Shown here piece by piece: positions 31,843 to 43,300 of a stretch of 64,000 nt of DNA. The DNA comes from Strongylocentrotus purpuratus. Lineage: Eukaryota > Echinodermata > Echinoidea > Camarodonta > Strongylocentrotidae. Under the pieces are notes generated by a model, which saw nothing but the letters and a program-made list of their open reading frames with translations, had not been told where the DNA came from and did not search any database. The position numbers were made by a program, and so were the translations under genes. Numbering within the stretch: the stretch's first letter is position 1; the number at the start of each line of letters is the position of its first letter. Where the stretch lies: the NCBI RefSeq assembly GCF_000002235.5, contig NW_022145594.1, positions 16,494,501 to 16,558,500 on the forward strand, read 5' to 3'.

Positions 31843-34650
31843 ACATCTCATCTCATCTCATCTGTCCCGTAGTCTGGCTGACCGTTGGGGCACCACTGTA
31901 AATTTTACAACCAGCTTCCTCCATTCCTCGCGGTTCTCAGCTTTCCTCCGTATGATGTTCCAGTCAAGGCCAGTCCATTCTTTGATGTTGTCTTCCCATC
32001 TTTTCTTCTGTCTACCTCTTTGTCTTCCTCCCTGTACTGTTCCCTGTAGGATAGTCTTGGCCAGTCCAGATGATTGTGTGACGTTCCCGTACCACATCAG
32101 TTTACGTCTTTTTACTGAGATCAGGAGGTCTTCATACGGCCCGATTGCGTTTTCAATTGTGTTTTTCACTACCTCGTTGGTTATGTGATCTCTATACGAG
32201 ATACCGAGGAGTTTGCGGAAACATCTCATCTCCAGTGCCTGTATCCTTCTTCCAATGTCTGCTGTTAGGGTCCACGTTTCACATGCATACAGAAATATGG
32301 ATAGAACTTCAAGTTTGGATCCCTCATCCGATACTATAGCTCCCAGATATTTAAAGCTACGGACTGTCTCCAGTTTCTTGCCATTTACGGTAATGTCGGT
32401 GCTGATGCCATTGGTGTTATTTGTCATCAACCGGGTCTTTTCTGCACTGATCTGCATGCCATATGACGTGGAGGCTTTTTCAAGGTGCTTTACCAAGTTG
32501 ACTAGCTCCTGCTCTTGTCTAGCTAGGCCGTCAATGTCGTCAGCAAAACGCAAGTTTGTAATTGTCCTGCCTCCGATGCTGACTGTTCCTGCATGGTCTT
32601 TTAGTGCGTCATCCATCAGCTTGTGGCTTCAGTCTATTCAGGAGAATTCTTAGCATGACCTTACTTGGATGACTGATCAGGCTGATGGTACGGTAGTTTT
32701 GGCATAGTTGTAGGTTGCCCCTCTTCGGGAGAGTGATGATCAGGGACTGAGTCCAAGGTGATGGCCACTCTCTTGTCTGCCAGATCTTGTTGCAGATGAT
32801 GAGCAACATATCAATCATGGCCTCTCCTCCTGCCTGGACCAGCTGCGATGAAATGTTGTCCACTCCTGCCGACTTGCCTTTCTTCAGAGATTTTACTGTG
32901 GCTTCAACTTCTTCCCGTAGGATAGGGTAGCTGTCATTGTTGGTTGGTGCATGGACATCTAGCACCTTGGGATCTCCTATTATTGTGTGTGTATACAATT
33001 TGGAACAATACTCTGTCCACCTCTTTTGAATATCTTGTTTTCCTGTTAGACATTTCCCTGCTTTGTCTTGGATGATAGTAGTTCTCCCTTGTTTCGAGCA
33101 TGTCAGTTCTTTCACAAGCTGGTAGGCTTTCTTGCTGTTATTTTCCCGCAGGTTTTCTTCGATACCTTGGCATTGTTCTTCAATCCATGTCTCTTTAGCT
33201 TTTTCCATGCCTTTTTTTTAACTTGCTGGTTAACTTCTCTGTATAATTTTACACCTTCCGCCATATTCTTTTTTTTGCTTCAGTTATCTGCGTTTGTCGC
33301 ATAGCTTTAGTATGTCAACTGTGACCCAGGGCTTCTTTGTTGGTCGGTGTTTGCCAAGGATGTCGCTGGCTGTTTCTGTCACGGCAGTGTTAAATCTGTT
33401 GATCAGAGTGTCTATTTCGGGGTCCTGATTACCAAGGACGAGGAGTGGAGCAAACTTTCCCCCTATCGTTGCTCGAAAAATTTCTGCGATGTTGGGGTCC
33501 TTGAGTTTTTCAAGACGTGACCTGATCCTTTTGTTGCCCTGGCTTTTCATCCTTTGGAGGCGTAGTTTGAAGGTCATCGTCGCAAGCTCATGGCCACTTC
33601 CGACGTCGGCTCCTGGAAAGCTCCTGGTCTTTGCGATGTTCGCACTTGACTGGAAGCGTCCTTTGACCATGATGTAGTCGATCTGATTGTGGTATTGTCC
33701 GCCTGGACTGTGCCATGTCCAACGTCTACATGGTTTGTGTTGGCCAAATGTGTTCACCACCTTCAGGTAATTATATTTGGCGAATTCTAAGAGCCTTAAG
33801 CCTCTTTCGTTGGTTTCATGGTTGCAATATTGGCCACATGTCCCCTTCCAGTTCTTGCTTGCGTCCTCTCCTATCTTTGCATTCCAGTCGCCCTGCACTA
33901 CAATGATGTCTTTCTTTGGCGTCTGGTCTTTAACTTTTTGCAGTTGATCATAGAAGTCTTCAATTACATCGTCATCGTAGTCAGTGGTTGGGGCATAGGC
34001 TTGGATGATGGTGATGTTAAAATGCGATGCCTTCAGACGAATGGTAATGAGTCGACGAGAGACTGGTCGGCATCCCATGATGGCATTCGCAGTGTCTTTG
34101 TGAATGAGGAATCCAACTCAATGCTCATGTCTGACTTCACTGCCACTGAAGTAGAGTTTGTGGCCTTCTGGAGTAGACGTTTCTCCGAAGTTTTTCCAAC
34201 GTACTTCATATAGTCCAAGGATATTCCATCGTTATCTCTCCATTTCGTGCGTTAGTTCTTCAACTTTTCCTGCTGCTCTCAGTGACCTCACATTCCAGGT
34301 GCCAATAGTGATATTGTTTCTGGCACGTCATGATTTTGGTCCATCAGTAACATATTTTTCGCCTCCGTCCTGATGGCCAGCAACGGAAGGTGCGGACTTT
34401 GTTCCGGGCGACGACCGAGCCGGTATAAATTGAGTTGTGGTTGTCATCTTCGTGTAGTGTGTCTTGGGCAATGTCGCATGGCGGAGCCCATCCCTCTCCA
34501 TGCCAGACCACATCCGATATCCTCCATTTAGGTGGTTCGCCTTGATCTTGAACACGTAGCCGTTGAGTTCATGAGGGAACTTCATCCGCCTTGGCCGGTA
34601 ACCTGTTTCGTGAAGGTCATTCGCCCAGTGATGCCGTGTTAACATCACCC
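31843..34650 (-). pseudogene. RTE-clade LINE copy 2, dead
   Basis: Minus-strand relative of 22074-25924, extending further 5'. It contains the endonuclease start TIGTWNVRSLRAAGKVEEL (about 34310), a long open endonuclease frame (34078-33284) with IIQAYAPTTD, VVQGDWNAKIG and QIDYIMVKGR, a linker frame (33208-32609) and an RT-end frame (32616-31858) with NLRFADDIDGLA. The reverse transcriptase fingers are deleted at about 32615, between LLNRLKPQADG and MDDALKDH. The 3' end is a (TGAGA)n-type tail matching copy 1. Frames are long and substitution-poor, so the insertion is relatively young apart from the deletion. A further 5' frame (34648-34328) precedes the endonuclease. Confidence 0.9.
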
Positions 34651-35040
34651 CCTCACGGGGTTTAGCATGCCTGCTAAGGCGAGGTTCCGGGGTGTGGCGC
34701 TTGGAGCCAGCACGTGAGAGATTTAGGAGATGGATGAGGACCAGTGATACCTGTCCACCCTACCAGGTAGAGTGCAGCAGCCAGACATCAAAGCTGTTAC
34801 CCCTATCTAGAGCCCTATTACATACAAAAATAATTAATCAACATATATTAACTTGATTACATCATAACGTGACTGGCTTAATGACCCCTTTATAGAAAGC
34901 TAAGCTTTTGAGCAGGGACCTATAGTCAACAAAATACATACATTAACAATATGGCGAGGTAAATAACAAAAATATTACGTTTACACAAGGGATGGACATA
35001 CTAATATGCAGCAAAGAATCACATCCCATTGATGATGACA
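34651..35040. other. 5' flank of RTE copy 2 and spacer
   Basis: A GC-richer stretch (34640-34810) probably belongs to the RTE 5' leader on the minus strand. The rest is AT-rich and featureless. Confidence 0.45.
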
Positions 35041-36664
35041 GGTAGAGGGCAAAAGCAAAACACAATAGAGGAGAATGGTCGAGACTCAACAAGGCGGTTA
35101 CAAGTAGTGTGAAGGAGGACAAAAGGAATTACATCGGGGGGAAGTGTGAAGACCTAGAGCGTCACAAGAACAACTCCAAGGCAGCATTTGCAATTGTGAA
35201 AGAAATCACAAAGAAAAGAATACCAAGACTGGACGTAATTAATGATGAAAATGGCAAAACACTGACGGGGAATGTAGACATGAAGGAAAGATGGGTGCAG
35301 TATAGTACCAAGTTGTTTGCTGCACAGGAACAAGTTGACACTCAGTGGGAGGAAAGTGATGATATGGAGCCCCCTCCATTAAGATCAGAAGTGGAGCTTG
35401 CAATGAAACAACTGAATGATGGCAAGTCCCATGGCTTTGACAACTTGACTTCCGAGATGTGGAAGGCCACAGGTGAAGAAGGTATTGACCTGATGTGGCG
35501 TCTCTGTTGCAATATCTGGAATAATAGGGATTGGCCTTAGGACTGGTGTAGAGCTTTTTTTATACCATTGTCAAAGAAGGGAGATCCGAAAGATTGTGCG
35601 AATCACCGAACGATCAGCTTGATTTGTCATGCAAGCAAAATACTTCTGAAGGTGATTAGCAGAAGAATGAAAGTCAAACTGCAAGCCGAGATCTCAGATG
35701 AGCAAACAGGGTTCCGTGAAGGTGGAGGGACAAGAGAACAGATTGTCAACATTCGAAACATATTACAGAAATGCAGAGAACGCAAGCATCCCCTCTATTT
35801 GTGCTTTATAGATTATAGCAAAGCATTTGACTGTGTGAGCCACTCTCAATTGTGGAATACAATGGCAAAGATTGGGTTCCCAAGTCACATCATTAAACTG
35901 ATCAAAAACCTCTATCATGACCAAGAAGCAACAGTGAGAACAAGTAATGGCAATACTGGTTTGGAATTGGCAGGGGAGTACGTCAAGGCTGTATATTGTC
36001 TCCTAACCTTTTTAATATTTACTCTGAGGACATTATGAGAAATGCTCTGGAAGGATTCAAGGGGGGAGTTAAGTTTGGAGGTAAAAAGATCACGAACCTA
36101 AGGTATGCTGATGACACCACTCTCGTTTGCAGCAGCAGAGAAGAGCTGATTTATTTGTTGAATCGCATCAAACAGGCAAGTGAAGAGAAAGACCTTCTTC
36201 TAAACACCAAAAAGACAAAAATAATGGTTGTCGATAGAGATAATAATAACACTGACTTCACCGTAGCTGGAAATAAGATTACGAGTAATAATAAGATAAA
36301 AGTACAGTAATATGTCTCACATTTGCAAGAGCAGAGGCCTATCTCTCAATCTGAAGGTTCGTCTGCTTCTAGCAACTTCTTCCTCTATTGCTACTTACGG
36401 CAGTGAGTCCTGGGCCATGACAAAGAATAACAGAAAGGGAGTTGATGCCTTTGAAATATGGTGCTACAGGAGGCTGTTGAGGTGTCATGGAAAGATAAAA
36501 AGACAAATGTGCGGGTCCTGGAAAAGATTGAAACAGACTTGACCATCAAAAGGGGAATCATGGAAAGAAAACTCAACTATTTTGGGCACATTGTTAGGAG
36601 ATCTGAAAGTGTTGAGAAGCAAATACTCACACTCATACTAAATTCATTGCGACAGCACACGTAG
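35041..36664 (+). pseudogene. Third RTE-like LINE fragment, dead
   Basis: A different family from the two copies above. The linker NNSKAAFAIVKEITKK and MKERWVQYSTKLF aligns with the linker of the RTE copies. The RT blocks follow: LSKKGDPKDCANHRTISLIC, EQTGFREGGGTREQIVNIRN, CFIDYSKAFDCVSHSQLW and, after a frameshift near 35985, LSPNLFNIYSEDIM, then NLRYADDTTLVC. The C-terminal segment has YGSESWAMTKNNRKGVDAFE. A stop at 35538, the shift near 35985 and a stop at 36308 inactivate it. The endonuclease domain is missing upstream of about 35040. Confidence 0.85.
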
Positions 36665-36779
36665 TTGTTTCGCAATAGACTTCTACATATGGCTATGCAC
36701 GTTAGCGCATGTTTTTAAAGCACATAGATCTAGACTACACTCACCAGTACCACAGACACACCATCCCAGGCCGCTAGGC

Positions 36780-37110
36780 CCGGCGTTCATGAACAACAAC
36801 ACACCGTATACCGCACTTGCAATGCGCCCCAATGCGCCCGCTGAATCACTGAAGTCTTCGCTCCTATACTTTGAATGGGTATTGCAGGCGCCGCGCGCAC
36901 GATCATCCACCACCATGCTCCCCCCAAAATGCACGACTGCACGTAGTATACTACTAGTATCAAAACAGTAATGACGGCGGCCGTGTTGTTAAACAAGATG
37001 GCGGCGGACGGACCATGTGCGCGAAAGTGCCTATCCAGTGTAGTCAAATTCAGTGAACTTATGAGTAATTGCGTACGACATGCAGCGCTGTGTACGGAGG
37101 CTATGTGATA
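36780..37110 (+). promoter_or_regulatory. GC-rich patch with a CAAGATGGCGGC motif
   Basis: The motif at 36994-37005 matches both the YY1 core (AAGATGGCGGC) and the TISU start context. Its ATG (36998) opens only a 36-codon frame ending at 37108. It could be a promoter with a short first exon, a pseudogene start, or chance in a GC-rich patch. No downstream exon is apparent. Confidence 0.3.
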
Positions 37111-37244
37111 AGGCGGCATTCCCTATAATGTACTTTTATTTATCGTTTCCCCGTAGCCTTTTGATTGTTTACCGTAACGCCGTAACAAGAGCATTAAAAC
37201 CGTAAAAAATACGGCGAAACCGTAACGGTTGGCATCTCTGATTA

Positions 37245-37445
37245 CTGTAAGAAGCAGTCAAAGGAAAACGGGGTAGAGGTCGTCCACCAATATCTTGGAC
37301 TGATGATATCAAGAAAGTGTCTGGACAAGGATGAAAGGTGCAACACAAATTGCAGGTGAAATAGTTGCATGGCGTACTCTCGTGAAGGCCACAGCAGCGC
37401 TTTACAGCGCCACCTGAAGTTGACGATGATGATGATGATGGACAT
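37245..37445 (+). pseudogene. LINE 3'-end fragment with (GAT)n tail
   Basis: Reads KRGRGRPPISWTDDIKKVSG, WRTLVKATAALYSAT then a stop, followed by (GATGAT)n. This is the basic C-terminal block that ends RTE-like polyproteins, followed by the element's tandem tail. Only about 200 bp is present. Confidence 0.7.
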
Positions 37446-38107
37446 ACTAAGCTAAAGAATATAGAACACACAAATACTCTCACACATGCGCGCGCACCAA
37501 CACAGATACACAGCAAACACACTGACGAGTAGGTCCTTAGTTAACAAAAACATTTGATAATGAGAAATTATTAAGATACAGAGACAAAGTATGTCAGTCT
37601 TTCAAGTAGGTGCGTATCTATAATAGTAATACGCTAAGGCTCCGCGGGGGGGGGGGGGGGGGCATGACGTCTCCGCCGGCCTTTGTATTCTATTGTTTTT
37701 TAATGAGATCGCCGACCCAAGTTGGTGCGGCTATCTCCTCCTGAACCCTGCCCTCGGGGTACCCGTGCCCGGTGCCGTCGTCCGCGGGAGAGTCTACTCT
37801 ATCGAATTGGCTATACTCCGCCCGAGGTCCTCCTCCGTGTCGACGGCCAGGGCGAAAACAGACGCGACATGCATAATGCAGGATATGCGTGACGACAGAG
37901 ATACCTCATGGATATTCAACATTGCATCCGTAGACACACGACAGACGACGAGCAACTCACATTAAGTTGCGTATTAAATGCACGATGCACACGGTCGGGC
38001 TTACCCGAGTAAAGCATCTTTCTATAGGATATCCTTTGTAGTAGCTGCACAAGCCACAGAGATACACACGAAGCTTCGATCCCGTCCACGTCCAAACTTA
38101 GAGACCT
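37446..38107. other. Spacer with poly-G run, no gene recognised
   Basis: A run of about 17 G lies at 37646-37663. A GC-richer stretch (37670-37960) has a 90-codon frame (37693-37965) without recognisable domains. Confidence 0.45.
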
Positions 38108-38560
38108 ATTTCCATCATGATTGCCGCGATTTTGATATAGTTTTCGTGAATGGAGGTATGAAATCAAAGCTTATTTTGTGATTACTACGGCCATATAGTC
38201 TAGACCTATACTAAATTTTTATTATCATTTTCTAAAGGAAAGTTTTCACAAGAAAACCATTGGACTGACAGTTTAGTCGCAAGCTGCCTTCATACAGTGC
38301 AGGGCTTCTGTTCAGTGTGTGTGAGTTGAGACGAGCTTGCAGGAAGCTCCAACACCGGCACCGAGCACCGCAGGCGTCCGACGCCTGCGGCGCCGGTGTT
38401 CGAGCTATGGAGTTACGCTGTAGTGTGTGTGAGTTAAGCTGAGCTGAGCTCGAGTCGAAGAGATTTGCCACTTTGAAATTGTTATCTGTTGGTTTGCATC
38501 ATTATTGCCGCGATTTCAATATAGTTTCGTGAATAGATTTACGAAACCTGAGCTTAGAAT
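38108..38560. repeat. Direct repeats bracketing a GC-rich palindrome
   Basis: ATTGCCGCGATTTTGATATA (38119) recurs as ATTGCCGCGATTTCAATATA (38503) with similar following sequence. Between them are two GTGTGTGAGTT copies (38317, 38424) and a palindrome centred near 38377, with arms ACACCGGC/GCCGGTGT and GCAGGCGTC/GACGCCTGC. Confidence 0.7.
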
Positions 38561-38954
38561 TAGTAAAAGTATTACTCATGTCTACGTTTTTAAACGACTA
38601 CCTGATTTTCTTGTGAAAATTTTACTTTGAAGAATGATTATCGAAATTCATGGTCAGAAATAATCACAATCTAGGGTCTATTATGTTACAGTTCTTGCAT
38701 CAAATCAATGCATGAAAACTTAGTTATTTAACTAGAATTTTTTTTTTTTTTTTTTAAATAGGCAATTATGAAGTAGGTAGCCTGAAACCTGAGCCTTCTA
38801 AACAAATCTCAACAAAGTGAAGGCCTATATCCTTTGATGAATTAATGAAAAAGTAGCCCCAGAAAAAAGAGCCCCCGAAAGTTGAAAAAAGTAGCCCACG
38901 AAAATTTTTCCAAAAATTTGAAATAGAGCCCCCGAAATGAAAATCTTAATTTTC

Positions 38955-39195
38955 TGCCTGCGCCCCCCTCCAGAATCCCGCGATTTCCGCGGGTCCTGAG
39001 TTGAGTGTATATATAATATAGGCGTGGGGTCCCCGGGTTTCAAGGGGCCATAAACCCCAAAAAGCTCAGGGGTTACGTTCTTCAAAGTTGGTGGGGGGGG
39101 GGGAGAGATCAGATTGCAGCGAGTTGAGTGTATAGGCGTGGGGTCCACGGGTTTCAAGGGTCCATAAACCCCCGAAAGCTCGGGGGTTTTAGGCG
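38955..39195. repeat. Short direct repeats with GCGTGGGGTCC core
   Basis: TATAGGCGTGGGGTCC plus CGGGTTTCAAGG occurs at 39018 and 39132. CAGAATCCCGCG...TTTCCGCGGGTCCTG occurs at 38971 and again, as TAGAATCCCGCG, at about 40223. These are dispersed copies of a short repeat; no gene. Confidence 0.7.
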
Positions 39196-39239
39196 TATAA
39201 TTAGGGTCAGATGAGCATATTTTTAATACTTTATTTGTG

Positions 39240-39655
39240 ACACTTGCGGGTCACTAATTGGCGTGGGGTCAATACGAGAGTTGCATAGTGTTGCGTACCA
39301 ACTACGCTGGCCTACATTACTATATGCTGAGGGACGGAACTGGGTACGCAAGATGAACGAAAACAATTCAACATGTTTAATTTTTTTCGCGTACTTTCGG
39401 CGTAGAAACTTGACGTAGAAAGTACGCCTTTTTACATACGCAACACTACGCTACATGCCTACGCAACAGTATGCTACCCTACGCCAGATCGACAAAGCAG
39501 TAAAAGCTTTCCACACAGTAAGCAACCATAAGCAAACCTGTACGCCAGCCTACGCATAACCTACGCAGGGACTATTTTCTCATTAATACGTAGCCTAATT
39601 TCTGCGTAGTCGGTACGCCACACTACGGAACTCTACGCAGTTCCAGTGGCTTGAA
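39240..39655. repeat. TACGC/GCGTA-rich imperfect inverted repeat region
   Basis: Words CTACGC, TACGCA, GCGTAG and GTACGC recur many times on both strands over about 400 bp, forming several possible stems. No frame. It may be a decayed MITE built of short repeats. Confidence 0.55.
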
Positions 39656-39701
39656 GAATAACTACCGGTACAGTTGGATCGTTTTTTAAATTTTTATATA
39701 A

Positions 39702-40148
39702 GGCCAAATTTAAAAAAAAACATGTTTAGCGTCCTGTTTTTTTCGAAAAATGGGAATGAGGAGGCCCTTTTTTTTTTCTTCTTTCAAAATGGCCGCTCCA
39801 TACATTTTCCCTGACATTCGGGCTTTTTTTCAAGATGGCGGCCGACAATTGTTTTGTTTTCTTTTTTTAATATCAGAAATAATTTTAGCAGTGCTTTTCA
39901 TGTTTTTTTTCTTTCAAAAACTAAAAAAAAAAAAAAAAAAAAAAAAATTTAAAAAAATAAAAAAATAAAAAAAATAGGAGGCGGCCCCCAAAAAGGAAAC
40001 GGACAGGACACTGTTTTATTTTCTTTAAAAAAATTAAAAAAACAACAACAAAAAATTAAAAAAATTTCAAAAAAATAAATAAATAGGCGGCGGCCCCCAA
40101 AAAGGAAGCGGGCGGGGACGCTAAACATGTATATTTTATTTAATGGCC
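39702..40148. mobile_element. GGCC-ended MITE, copy 2
   Basis: Ends GGCC...ACATGTTTAGCGTCC and GGGACGCTAAACATGT...GGCC, flanked by TAA and TGA. The interior has CAAGATGGCGGCCG and AAAATGGCCGCTCC plus long A runs. It is related in opposite orientation to 9001-9359. Low-complexity frames (39750-39968, 39949-40158) are not genes. Confidence 0.8.
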
Positions 40149-40380
40149 TGAATGGCAAATAAAGTTCTTGGTGGTTTTAATTTAAACACTCTCTATATAT
40201 CTATTTACACCCCCGCCCCCCTCTAGAATCCCGCGGATTTCCGCGGGTCCTGCTAGTAATCATTATAATAGCATAATCATCAAGGCTAAGTTTACAACGA
40301 TCTAACCAACATTGCATTTTGATTACGCGATTTTGTTACCCCTTCTAAGAGGTCAAGACTGCGATACAAAGAGCAGCGTA

Positions 40381-43300
40381 ATGGAGGTGCTCGTATCTGC
40401 CATCGCTGTATTGGAAATCTGGTCATTTCTACAAAAAGGTAGGCATTCACAATTTTAGACTTTCGTTGTCATTGATTTATCGGTACGAATAAGCCGGACG
40501 GTATGAAACGAGGTTTGATATGTGCGTGAAGTGTATCGGGGTGCTGATCATGTACAGTCAAATGCTGAATCAACGTCTGTTAGGTACGTTTGGCAGCAGC
40601 ACTAATATGATCGCGTACAGTCGTTTGGCAACACCCTCATACCTACACGTACATATATGATGCCTGATAACATCACGCAGTGGGCAGTGCTATTACGAGT
40701 CTTAAGCACCCGAAATGCTTCTACGTCTTACATTTGTTGTAATTGTTGTATTCTCCCTTTCAATACACGACTCCTTGTCGCAATTCTAAATTGTACTTAG
40801 GATTTTTGGTAGAATATGATTTTATGTTTTGTTTCTCCTCCATTTTTTTTTTATTTATTTATTTTTTTTTTGGGGGGGGGGGGGGTTTAGGTGAATGGTT
40901 TGATTGTCATCAAATTCGTGTTTATTCATGCAGTGTCATATTTATAACAGAAAAAAAGAATAGGTATGACAGCGACATGGACTGAATTTGATAATGTTAG
41001 AAGACAAAGACTTTTTCCACATATAAAACATAAAACAAAACATAAACAAATCTCTTAATAACATAACTTTTAAATAATTTGATTATATTTAATCAAGATG
41101 TGGGTCATTCTGCATCAAATAACCCAATGAGTTAAACCATACCCCCCTTCAAATATCCAGCCCCATTTAAAGTACGGATTAAGTACGACTTCAAAAGTTC
41201 CTAATTCACGCCGTGCAATTTACGCTGTGTGATAAATGCACTACACTAATGCAGTACCTGTATAGTCGGCTTAGCGCAAGCTAAACATATTTACATCCTT
41301 CAATGTTTCATTTGAGCTTAGCAATTTTCTGTTATTTCTTTTTTTAATGTGATGTGAATGTGAGTACGGTTCATGATATTACAGAAGTGTCGAATGGACG
41401 ATACAGGCGAAAGGGATATAAAACAAATATACAATGACTCATTCTCGGAACAAGCTAAAACTATTCGCACTCAGGAAAATCCGTAGTATTATTTTACCTC
41501 GGGCCGATGGCCCTCGGGAGAATAGTACGATTTGATGTTCCTTCGATGCGAATAGTTTTAACTAGATCCTCGAGTGTCATTGTACATTTGTATACTATGT
41601 GCTTGTAGGCTACCAGCTAAATAATGTATTGTAGAAATGATTTTTATACTACATGCTGCAATTTCAATCCTGCAGAAACTGTTGGCCAAGCCGTGACTTT
41701 ACGAATAGGGCTTCGCACAACGGCTGAAGTTCCCTGTGTATATCCTGATCGTGCTGAACTCGTACTTGCAGCTCAGTGGTACAAACTGTCTTATGCAGGT
41801 GTATTCGTGAATGATGGAAGAGCATTGGCATGGCGGAACAATGACAATGGGGAGACTGGGGGCTCACTGGGATATAGCATGAAAGACAATTTTGCATTGG
41901 TTATGCGCAATTTCAATATTACTGATAGAGGCCTGTACAGATGTGCCGTTACTCCAGCTGGAAATGTTGATGATTATACATATGATGTCAACATTGAAGT
42001 TTATGGTAAGGAATAACCTCTTTCAATATATATGGTCATAACTGACTTTAAAAGGTTTATTTCAAAATAAACTTTTTCTCACACAAAGTTATCAACCAGT
42101 TGATTGGGTGAGGGGGACGTTACGATATATTGATACTGTGTATATCTGCATCTGTCGGATCCGTGTTTTCAGTATTTGCTCGCGATAATTACCCTTATAA
42201 GTTAAGGAATTTTGGTGTATAACACACAATGAAACAATAATGCACTTTTCTAATACAGCCGTATAAAATAGAATTATTTCGGAATTGCATCCCTCCTACC
42301 ACCATGGACTGGTCCTTATTGATATCAATATCATATGTTTGGGGTACTTTCATGCATATCTTTGATTTATTTTTGTAAGTACTTTGGTTGGCAAAGGAAG
42401 TGAAAAGTGGATGGGAGAATACATTTAGTAGGTATTCATTCATATGACTCCGGCTCTAGCTCACTATATCAAATGTACATATTGTTTTTGCCAGAACAAA
42501 AAACTGGTTTGTCCTCACTTACGTTATGTACACAATGGCAAGCTGGTGACATATCTTTGCCCAAAGTACTATGGAAGAACCTTCGAATGTAATAGAACTT
42601 CGGGGTTTCACTGAAAGAGCAAGAGTTCAAATATGTCAGTGTGGATGCTACCTTTTGTATAAAGCAAAAATAAAATGTCTGTCAATATATTTGTGGGGGC
42701 CCTTAGGTATTTTCATTAGGCTCCATGACTCCAACGCAAAACAGAGCTATATGCATCAAGGTTGAAAGGCGCATAATTATTCAGCTTTCTCCCCAGCAAA
42801 AAAAAAATCTTACTCATGCCACTTTGATCTTTCTTCCTCTTTTAAGCTTTTCCCTCTAGATCTCCTTTGATTGGATATACTCGGCAGGCCAATGAATACC
42901 GTGTGAGCTGTTCTGTGAACAACATATACCCAAAGGCCTCTTCAAAATTAAAGTTACTCAGTGATAGCACTGAATCAGAAGTAGAGTCAGACGAAAACGA
43001 AGATGGAACGTTCAACATGACTATCACTAACTACATTCCATTCAGTGAAAAGGATTTGGCCGTAGAATGTTCATATTCTAACTTTAATTACGACAGCACT
43101 TCTTCCTTCCGCATCACCAGTTGTTACTCTGACCACTCAGGAAGGTCAGATGAGCTTCCAACTAACAATACAGGTGAGTACTTCCTTTCCGATGTTACGA
43201 ATTAGAATACTGACAACGAATACTAATACTAATATAAGAGGATGCTTTACTTCTTAAAGTATTATTTCTGCCAAATTGATTATGGAATGCATTCATGATG

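Noticed and set aside
39750..40158. Phe/Lys-rich frames
   Set aside because: Homopolymer runs inside a MITE.
42571..42765. Additional exon candidate in the Ig gene
   Set aside because: No splice sites in the right phase and no Ig or other domain; it sits in intron 2.
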